Shown one piece after another: positions 55,754-64,000 of a stretch of 64,000 nt of DNA. A program made the position numbers and the translations under genes. The notes below the pieces were generated by a model. The model ran no database searches, was not told the DNA's origin, and was given only the letters and a program-made list of their open reading frames with translations. The stretch spans positions 291,871,514 to 291,935,513 of the forward strand of contig OW240916.1 of NCBI GenBank assembly GCA_933207985.1, written 5' to 3'. Within the stretch, counting starts at the first letter, position 1, and the number at the start of each line of letters is the position of its first letter. This DNA is from Pelobates cultripes. Its lineage: Eukaryota; Chordata; Amphibia; Anura; Pelobatidae.

Positions 55754-56630
55754 GATTTTCCGAAATTACCCTTTACTTCAATTGTTTACTTATTTCTTTG
55801 ACCCTTTATAAGTTAATTTTTTCATTATAATTAATTTTCCGTGCCGGTTTCCCCGGCGATCACGGGTAAACCGGCTTCGGCATTTGACTCCGCCCCCTAA
55901 CCTGTGATTGGTGGTAACATTAACCAGTCACAGTGGAGGGCGGGATATTTAAATGTTGGCCGGCGTTCAGTCCGGCTCTCTTGAAAAGCCCTCGTGGCGA
56001 AACGCGCGTCGGGACTTTTTATGAGCTGGTGGTTAGAGATCTAGTGGGGACGATGCTGCAGCCAGAATTAGACTTTCTATTATGCTCCGGATAGACCACC
56101 CTCTCTTTAGTTTAATATTAAGCTATTTTAACCTCTGAGTACCTTCCATTGAGGTTTCGTTTTTCTGTTTAACTTAGGTAGATGACTTCAGCCTAAGATT
56201 ACTGGGAGTTAGGAGTCAGTATTTACGACATTAGGGTTTCATAGCTAGTTATACTCTAGACACTATTGGATGTTTTTAGGATCCACTAGGCTACTATTTT
56301 TTCTACTTTTGCTACTACCTAGCTATTGCATTAACTCTATTCTCCTCTCTCTCCATTTTTCATTTAATCATCATTTATATGTTACTTTTCACCTATCTAT
56401 TTAGGTATTGACTTTTAGAAGGAATTTATTAAAAGTTATTTTTTAATTATTTCCCTTTGGGTTGCATTGCAATCACAGGGAACCTTTAGGACTTATCTAT
56501 CTTTATCCTTGGTTTCTCTGTTTTTTGTTTTTCTCCTTTTTTCATTGAGTTAATTTCTAGGGGTTATCCCCCATTTTTCATAAGCAACCCGACATTTTAC
56601 TCCTGTTCCTACCTCTGGTTTCAATTCATC
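55754..56630 (+). repeat. PLE-A terminal repeat, inverted copy
   Basis: A plus-strand copy of the terminal repeat, reverse complement of 50787-51577, slightly longer (extra CCCCGGCGATCACGGGTAAA near 55852). Ends at the TSD at 56630. Confidence 0.9.
55981..56010 (+). ncRNA. Hammerhead-like motif, PLE-A inverted repeat
   Basis: TTGAAAA, stem GCC (55988-55990) / GGC (55996-55998), GAAAC (55999-56003), and the perfect palindrome ACGCGCGT (56002-56009) followed by C. Same arrangement as the antisense copy at 51297-51325; the palindrome is disrupted there (CGAGAT). Confidence 0.4.
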
Positions 56631-56849
56631 TCTTTGTACTATACAAACTTAAAGCAAATATTATGAGCAAAACTATAAATCGGGTTCCATAATTTATATT
56701 GGCATGGTGATCATATGATGAGCCATATGGCTCTATTTATAATGCTTGGATGACTCTTATTCTAGAGCATACAACCAATTTTATGGGTGGTAGTTTAGAT
56801 GCCCTAACTGGACTATTGTAGAGAAGAATCTCAAACAGCCTTTTAAGGA

Positions 56850-57649
56850 TGGATAAACGGAGTGAAACTAAACTCCTTGTTTAATCCTTTGGGATATAAG
56901 GTCTTAAACTGATAGATCCAACCTGATTCTGCCCTTAACAATGTTATATTAATATCTCCCTTGCGATGATTTAAATAAATTTTAATACACCTGGTTCAGC
57001 CGCATGGTTTTGTCGTACAGGTCTAGAAACCGGAGTGTCAATGTTTGGATTTGTTACAGAATTTATATGAATTGTGAACCACAGACGCATTTTATAAGAT
57101 AAATTACGTTGGTAGAACTACAGTTGATGAAAGCATTGATAGTGACCTCCCTGGAAGTTTGTATGCTAACAACCGATTTTGTAGGAAGGATAAAATCACA
57201 AGCTTTACAGTGTCCACACTTATAGATTCCTTTCGTGGGTTGAAGCCATGTGGACACTGATTGTGTGGGTTCCAAGTGGCTGTAAGTTAAATGATCTGCC
57301 AGGTTTTTTGCCCTCCTAAAGGTCATTGAGGGTTGAGTTGCAATAGTATTTTTTAGAAATGAATCATATTGCAATTCTGTCCAGTTCCTTCGAAAAACCT
57401 CTTGGGCCTTATTCCAATCTTTATTGTAAGTGTCTATAAATCTAGTCATTCCAGGAGAAGTGGGGGTAGTCCTGGGAGGTCTATGTAGACTTTTATATCT
57501 ATCTACCGCTTTGGTTCGCTGATAGGCTCTTTTAAGTATCTTATTCAGATAGCCAAGTTTTTTTAAATCTGTTTTTGAGTTCTTTGGCTTTATTTTCAAA
57601 ATCCGCAGGGTTAGAACAGTTTCTCTTTCCTCTCAGGTATTGGCCATAT
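56850..57649 (-). pseudogene. PLE-B protein C-terminus (linker and GIY-YIG), truncated
   Basis: The 178-codon frame (57063-57599) aligns in order with the PLE-A C-terminus: KRAYQRTKAVDRYKSLHRPP, RNWTELQYDSFLKNT, RRAKNLADHLTYSHLEP, KCGHCKACDFILPT and INCSSTNVIYLIKCVCGSQF. The YIG half is deleted or shifted at 57060. A C-terminal piece (LRAESGW..., YPKGLNKEFSFTPF) is readable to 56850. The upstream part is cut at 57649 by a hAT-like element. About 60% like PLE-A by eye, so it is a different, older lineage. Not functional. Confidence 0.8.
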
Positions 57650-58850
57650 GGAAGATCCAAACGCCGGCCCTACTGTATTCCATGACGGGCCGGTGGGTAG
57701 ATCAAAGAGGGGAGGATCCTGCAGAGCTCTATCTTGGAGCTCCGCAAGGTTATTCTCGCAAGATCTGGAGCATTGCCATGGCAACACCCCCGATCTCGTG
57801 AGAGTGAACTCTAGCCCAACCTGCACTCAACACTAGCACCACCAGGGATGGCAGCACAGTCCCCCCTCCCAGGCTACAGGTAAGAAGGGAGGGGAGATAT
57901 AATGCCTCACACACATCACTCACACACACATCACTCTCTCACACACAGCACCCTCACATACGCACATCTCTCACACACATCTTCCTCTCACACACACACA
58001 CACACACACTTCACCCCAAACACTCACAGCACCCTCTCACACACACATTAGACACACACACAGACACACACATTTCACCCCTCACACTCACAGCATCCAT
58101 CACACACACTGCACCCCTCTCACACATACACTTTACCCCTCACACACACACTACACCCCTCTCACACACACACTGCACCCTTCACACACCCACTGCACCC
58201 TTCACTCACAAACACTGCACCCCTCACACATACACATAGAACCCCCCAACACACTGCACCACTCACACACACACAGACACACATACAATACTTCCAAACA
58301 CACACACACACATATATATATATATACTACAGCACCCTTCACAGAAACACTGCACCCCTCACACACATACTGACTTCCCCTATACACACTCTCTACAGCC
58401 CCTAGCCACACATGCATTACATTACACCACACACACAACACAACTAAAACCAACCTTATTACACAATACCACACCACAATCAGCTCACTCTACGCACACC
58501 CAATCCCACAAGCAGGCTCCAAACACATGCACAATACTCTTTCCTGGCCCTTTTGTCTCCTGGTATCCCATTTATAGAGACACAAGAGACCAGTTGCAAG
58601 GAAACACAGTGCAAGCATGTTCTTAAATTTGCTTTCACTGTGCAGAACAAATACAAGGCTTTTTTCTCATGCTAGAGCTTTTCAGCAGAGCTCTGCGCAT
58701 GGTCTGCACCTGAACCAACATGCTCACTTTGAGAGGGGGCGTGTTTGTCATTGGTGATGACAAAACACACCCTCTCTGCCCCACCCTCTTCTTAGTGGGC
58801 CGCTGTGATTAAAAAATGCCCGGGTTGAATTTTTTCCCAGTCTGGCCCTG
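57650..58850. mobile_element. hAT-like non-autonomous element with CA array (3' end intact)
   Basis: Ends TTTTTTCCCAGTCTGGCCCTG at 58850, the complement of the CAGGCCCGGACTG start at 35082. It contains GATCCTGCAGAGCTCTATCTT as in that copy, and a CA-rich array (57905-58500). The left end is truncated against PLE-B. Confidence 0.6.
57905..58500. repeat. CA/CTCACACA microsatellite array
   Basis: Irregular CACACACTGCACCCCTCACA-type units with (CA)n and (TA)n runs. Confidence 0.9.
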
Positions 58851-58859
58851 GTTACTCAG

Positions 58860-60679
58860 CAACCAGCTCTGCACAGAGGTCCTACAAAGGTGCCTTTCTC
58901 CTCTGCATTTGTGGCTTTGGGGAAATTAATGTACCTTTGGGCTCTGACTGTGAGTCTTGGGAAAACCTCTGTCAGACATTGGAGAAACTTTTATTTTACA
59001 ATGTATTGAATTTTCTCTAATTTATTTGTTCTGGTTCATCAGAAGTATTGAGCAACATCAGGAATATGACAAGCTACATGAATCTGTGCATGACACCATG
59101 AACTATGAATCTGTACATAACACTAATACATCCAACATCTGGACCCCAGATCACAGTACATCACAAATAAATTACAGTACACTTGCAGGGTACAATATAC
59201 AGTGAAAACATTCCAACAATTGCACATGTGATGATTGGAACATTTGAATTACATACCGTGTAAAATAAATTCAGACATTATTTTACTGGAATGAAATGTA
59301 ATTTGCATACACACTGTAGAGCTGATGAGAAATTATTGATACTCAGCAGGAAACAAAGCAGAATTGACTTACATCATGGAACCAACGGGTAGGGAATGAA
59401 TATAAACAATAGACTTAGAACATAATACAATGTTTTTACAATTATTTGTACATTTTTAGATATTTGTAGAATAGGTAACGGTTCTCTTTTTCATTTTGTT
59501 GTGCTATTTGGTGCCCCATAATTTTTAATATTAAAAGAAAACAATATGGATGCTGTTTCAACACAGGTCAAAGGAACTTTGTATTTTGTAACCTTAAGAA
59601 GTAAACAGGAGGAATACTTATCTACAGTTTAATTTGTGAGCTATCTGTGTACAAGGGTAACAAGAACAATGGTTTAATACATAATGGGACTTTAAAATCA
59701 GTGGATACTTAAACTCACAGAGCTTAAAAGGGGAATACAAACTATGCAATTGTTTGTGCATAAACATCACAGGCAATCCAGAGTGTTTGTCAGCCATAGG
59801 AACCCAAAGTCTGAGGTCGCTTCCATATTTTCAGGATATTAGAACTTAAATGAATCTATTGGAATCATGCATAATATACAAATGTAAACTAAATGTGTGA
59901 TTGCTAAGGTAATGTCATTAACTGCATCCTTGACTGACTTAGGGGTAAAAGGTAATATAGACATACTAATACAATTAGATTCTATTTTTCTTTGTAAAGA
60001 TGAATGTATCAATCAGTTAATCATACAGGTTAGATTGATACAGGATATAGACATATTGCATGATTAATATAACCAACCCTGTTTCAACCCTGTTACAGAC
60101 CAGAGCACCCAGAGAGGAGAATCCCAAATTGAATTCCTTCATCCTAGACTCTTGGTAATGTATAAAGGTTTCTCTTGACTTTATATTAAATAAACGGGAC
60201 TATTGAATGCCCTATGTGTCTATATTGTGAACTGATCCCTATAGATAGAACAGTTATATCTCATTCTACCTGCAGCCCGAGTCAGATATAACTTCCTAAG
60301 TCGGAACATTCTTGATTCCTTCTTTAGACGTAGATCAGTTCAATAAATATATATACTAAGGCTATCAGAAACCTTATATAAACGTACTGTAGTTAAACTG
60401 ATGGTATATACTTGGCAGGGTTGGTTGATATTTAACTAATTAATATAATGACAATTGTATCATTAATGCAAGGGGTGTCATATGATTAATTCTGTATACT
60501 GGTATTGCTGTGAAGTTTGTAATAGATTTTATTGTCCTTTGCTGATAGGATTATAGATGAGACAAAGTGTAATGTTGACTCTTGGGCTTGTCAAGTAAAC
60601 TAATTGACTTGTTGACATAAACTCGTATATAATATAGCAAATTGATTATAATTGTATTGTTTTGTTGCTTTGCATTTTA
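58860..60679. other. Unassigned AT-rich DNA
   Basis: No frame above 82 codons and no recognisable element ends. Ends at the second assembly gap. Confidence 0.45.
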
Positions 60680-60779
60680 NNNNNNNNNNNNNNNNNNNNN
60701 NNNNNNNNNNNNNNNNNNNNNNNNNNNNNNNNNNNNNNNNNNNNNNNNNNNNNNNNNNNNNNNNNNNNNNNNNNNNNNN
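60680..60779. other. Assembly gap (100 N)
   Basis: Exactly 100 N in AT-rich sequence. Frames running through it are artefacts. Confidence 0.95.
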
Positions 60780-60997
60780 GATCTTTACTTTGTAAGTATC
60801 CTTGTCTTGAATCCTTTATCCTATTTTTTTTTTTATTTAATGACGTTTCTGTTTCAGATATATTTTCTACTAAATAGTTGTCTAGAGTGTTGAGGACAAC
60901 CACTCATGAGACAAGATGCATGGCATTCTAAATATAAGATTAAATGGACATATATATTTATGGACACTAGTTATAAGTAATTTAGTTATTGTATCTT

Positions 60998-61760
60998 AGC
61001 CCCTATTAACCCACTACCCCCTGCCGTTTTACCCTGTATTAACCCACTACACCCCTTGCCATTTTACCCTGTTTTAACACACTACACCCCTGCCATCTTA
61101 CCCCCATTAACCCACTACACCCCCTACCATTTTACCCTGTTTTAACCAACTACACCCCCTACCATCTTACCCCCTATTAACCCACTACACCGCCTGCCAT
61201 TTTACCCCGTATTAACCCGCTACACCCCTGCCATCACACCCGTATTAGCCCACTACACCCCTGCCATCTTACCCCGTATTAACCCACTACACCCCCTGCC
61301 ATTACACCCCCTATTAACCCACTACAGCCCCTATTAACCCACTGCCACACCCCGTATTAACCCGCTACACCCCTGCCATCACACCCGTATTAGCCCACTA
61401 CACCCCTGCCATCTTACCCCGTATTAACCCACTACACCCCCTGCCATTACACCTCCTATTAACCCACTACAGTCCCTATTAACCCACTACACCTTCTGCC
61501 ATCTTACCCCCTATTAACCCACGACAACCCCTGCCATCTTACCCTGTATTAAACCTCTAAACTCCCTACCATCTTACCCCCTATTAACCCACTACACCCC
61601 CTGCCATCATTCCCCTATTAGCCCTCTACACCCCCTGCCATCTTACACACTATTAACTCACTACACCCCCTGCCATTTTACCCTGTATTAACCCACTACA
61701 CCCCCTGCCATCTTATCCCATATTAATCCACTACACACTCTGCCATCCTGCCCCCTATTG
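60998..61760 (+). repeat. 37-38-bp minisatellite, about 20 copies
   Basis: The unit is ATTAACCCACTACACCCCCT, then GCCAT(C/T)(T/A)TACCCC. Some units are shortened (for example CTATTAACCCACTACAGCCC), and a longer block of about 140 bp (61200-61340) is repeated next to itself (61340-61470). No reading frame is maintained. Confidence 0.9.
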
Positions 61761-61764
61761 ACAC

Positions 61765-62149
61765 ACTACACACCCTGCACTTACACACAACACACTCTAT
61801 ATACCCCCTGCACTCACACACACGCTACGCACATTCTATACCCCTTTAAATGCACACACACTACATCTCCTGCACTTACACACAAACACATTACACACAC
61901 ACCCATCATTCACATACACACAGTACACAAACTCTATACCCCCTAAACATACACTACACTCTCTGCACTCACACACCCTATGCCCTCTATAAATACACAC
62001 TACGCCCTCTAAATCCTTCATACACACCACACACTACTCTATATATGTATATACACACAATTAACATGCCCCCTTTTGGCCTTGCGTCTCACAGTGGGCT
62101 GCTCTGCCATTAACTGCCCGGGCTGAATTTTCGTTCCAGTCCAGCCCTG
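61765..62149. mobile_element. hAT-like element 3' end with CA-type array
   Basis: CA-rich array (61765-62060), then GCCCGGGCTGAATTTTCGTT and the end CCAGTCCAGCCCTG at 62149. The same end is found at 58850. The minisatellite upstream is probably inside the same element. Confidence 0.55.
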
Positions 62150-62159
62150 TTATTCAGTG

Positions 62160-63050
62160 AGTGGGGGAGACCATGGTTTTCTTACCTAACCTTGTCCTGA
62201 TGCACGCTGGGCTTGTAATATTTTAGCCCTCCAGGCCCTCCCTCCCTTTTGGACTAGAGGGGGTTATCCTGGTCTTCTCTGGAGCAACTACTTTCTCTGG
62301 CAGGGCCTTTCTGCACTGAAGCAGACAAACAAGACGGCTGCTGGACCTATGTTGGCTCCCTAGCAGGCACGGGAAGCAATGCAACCATCGATTACTGCCT
62401 TCCTCAGTGCTTTTGATGCCCTGTGTGCTGAGTTCTGAGCTTGCTGGGAGCAGCATGCCAGGAGTGGGTCATTTATTCAGTCTTCCATTGGGCATGTCAG
62501 CCTGTAGACCCGGGCCGCTACAGCCTTCACCCCCCCTCCTCACCTAACTAGGCCACAAGCCTTTGGGTCCTGAATTACTGCTTCCTGACGGTGTTCTATC
62601 AACATCAACATGTTCCACTGGATCCTGTCATGGAGCAGAGCTCAATATATAGACAGGCTAAACAGGTGGGTGTGTGCATTGAGCTACTGTTCAGGAGTGA
62701 ACATACGCTGCGTCTAGAAATACTGCAAAACTGCCGGTATTCTATCAAATTCCCCTACCCGTGAAAATCCCCTACCCTCGTCACTTCCGGTGAGGGGAAT
62801 CAGCTGGAACCTGTGCTGCACATGCGTGCTAGCACTCCTGCTACTCCTCCAAAGCAAGGTCCTGGAAGGTAAGTAAAACTAGTGTTACACTTTCATTATA
62901 GTTAGTGCATTCACTAAGCTTAGGCACACGGGACATTTAGGGTTAAGTGAGGGTTCAAATTAGGGTTAGGTAAGTGATTTTAACCTCTCTCACACTCTAT
63001 TCTTACACTTAAAATAAAGTGTGAGAAATCACTAAATATGAACAAGTCCC
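62160..63050 (+). other. L1-like 5' fragment and unassigned DNA
   Basis: 62240-62275 resembles the L1-like leader at 218-255. The rest is GC-rich to about 62500, then mixed. Near 62936-62971 a few TTAGGGTT-like words occur. No gene recognised. Confidence 0.35.
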
Positions 63051-63051
63051 T

Positions 63052-64000
63052 GTAGCGGAATGTCAATATTAAATCCACGAATTCCGCTGGTCCAGAAACG
63101 AATCCACAGTCAAGCGCTGAAAACACCAAGGCAATATCCCCAACCTCCCAATAACCGGACGAGACACAGTTTTGGGAGTCAACTGAAATCCTTTAATCGG
63201 CACGACAATTTATACCATGCAAGGGGTTTCCTGAGTCCCTCCCCAGGGGCACTCCCAGAGGGGACTACATGGGGGACTTACAGTACAACATATTTCTCCC
63301 ATCAGGCACTGCTGCACGAGAGGGATCATCCTCCCAGAATGCACCGTTAAGGGGATTATCCCCTCGTGCAGCAGAACCGGCAATTCACACAAAAATCTAC
63401 AACTGTTACAATACACGGTGGATTTACACGAATGGACGTTCGGTAGATAGCTGGGGTCTGGGCGCATCATTCGTGAGATTGCCGCTCAGATCCCAGCTAA
63501 AATAACCGAACGCCGCACAGAAAACACATTTCTTTCAAAACACACGAAAAGAACCGATTACTTTTAGTGAACCTGGTCCTGAAACTCCCGAACGTCCTGG
63601 AGGCTCAGCGGTGTTCGTGCCGTCGAATAACTATTGGTAATGCTATGCGTTCGACAACACGGACCCGCTGAAGAACAAGGGATCCAAGATGGCCGACCGC
63701 CGCATGGTCGGTAGTCGAACGACGGCCACCCAGGAGAGCCTCTAATTACCGATTGCAACATTGTTGCAATCGGTTAACTAGCGCCACACGCCTCTAAGTG
63801 TGTGGGCTATTAGGGGGTATCGCGTTCGCTTCACGAACGGCCCTCCAAAGTGCCGTTCGCGAAACGAACGAGAATCCCCATACAAACCGCCATTGGCATT
63901 CGGCGAAACAGGTAATAATTACAGTCTCCACAGAAATACATCAAGCCCATACATAAGAATAACACGCATATCTCTCTAGACCGATAGGCAACCCTTAAAG
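63052..64000 (-). repeat. LTR-like repeat (antisense), cut by window end
   Basis: Read on the minus strand, the 3' end is ...CCGCTACA (63052). Before it lie a TATAAATTG box (about 63213-63221) and ATTAAAGG (about 63192-63199), so the order is TATA, polyA signal, then the CA end. The upstream part is rich in CGTTCG/CGAACG words, as in the LTR at 35514-36649. The 5' end is beyond the window. No internal coding region is visible on the left side, so it may be solo. Confidence 0.45.

Larger units (their letters stand above)
50787..56630 (-). mobile_element. PLE-A: complete Penelope-like insertion
   Basis: About 5.84 kb bounded by a 15-bp direct repeat TCTTTGTACTATACA (50772-50786 and 56631-56645). 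On the minus strand it reads: an inverted terminal repeat (55754-56630), a partial direct terminal repeat (55465-55753) leading into a 5' UTR, one long but broken protein frame (55352 to 52086), a 3' UTR, and a full direct terminal repeat (51577 to 50787). This is the classic Penelope layout with an inverted copy at the 5' side. It was inserted into PLE-B. Confidence 0.9.

Noticed and set aside
60998..61760. TTAACCC-containing array as telomeric
   Set aside because: The unit is 37-38 bp with one TAACCC each; a minisatellite, not telomere repeat.
62936..62971. TTAGGGTT-like words as interstitial telomere
   Set aside because: Only a few imperfect words, not a continuous (TTAGGG)n array.

Overview
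The window is repeat-dense vertebrate DNA, most likely from a frog (anuran). The clues are many TTAA-target MITEs of the T2/Kolobok type known from Xenopus, Penelope-like, L1, L2/CR1 and Tc1 elements of the sort common in amphibians, AT-rich interspersed DNA, and two 100-N assembly gaps (37621-37720, 60680-60779). The species cannot be determined by eye. I found no convincing host protein-coding exon, rRNA or tRNA. Nearly every long reading frame belongs to a transposable element.

Layout. 1-480: 5' piece of an L1-like LINE. 1690-3690: 3' end of a Penelope-like element (PLE-C). 3.7-12 kb: MITEs, a CR1-like LINE tail, a palindromic hAT MITE, a hAT-type element holding a T2 MITE, and a Tc1 remnant split by a T2 MITE. 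12627-21010: an antisense L2-like LINE split by a near-intact 6.2-kb L1 (13784-19945) with a 17-bp target-site duplication (TSD). 21-29 kb: a PLE-like terminal repeat, a CA-array transposon inside a T2-type MITE, a MITE inside a MITE, and a Tc1 relic split by a T2 MITE and followed by a ~150-bp inverted duplication. 29-37 kb: sparse sequence, a second Tc1 relic, a GC-rich palindromic T2 element, a decayed endogenous retrovirus fragment and an LTR. 37956-47688: a 9.7-kb unit bounded by 38-bp inverted repeats with no recognisable transposase. It holds two tandem arrays and a probable 4.6-kb insertion, and a MITE with perfect 60-bp terminal inverted repeats (TIRs) abuts it. 48.1-57.65 kb: an old PLE (PLE-B) into whose 3' part a younger complete PLE (PLE-A, 50787-56630, 15-bp TSD) has inserted. 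57.65-64 kb: two microsatellite-bearing elements of one hAT-like family, a 37-38-bp minisatellite, and an antisense LTR running off the window.

How the pieces relate. The order of nesting is readable: L1 into L2; L2 into (or beside) Tc1; T2 MITEs into Tc1 genes at TTAA; PLE-A into PLE-B. The best coding elements are the L1 (ORF1 open; ORF2 with one stop near its end) and PLE-A (RT plus GIY-YIG open over 728 codons; upstream part broken by one stop and two frameshifts). Several PLE terminal repeats share a hammerhead-ribozyme-like pattern around GAAACGCGT.

The most unusual items are the unassigned 9.7-kb TIR unit, the neighbouring MITE whose TIRs carry a strong 5' splice-site sequence, and the recurring ribozyme-like motif. 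All calls rest on reading the sequence and recalled family features; no search was run.
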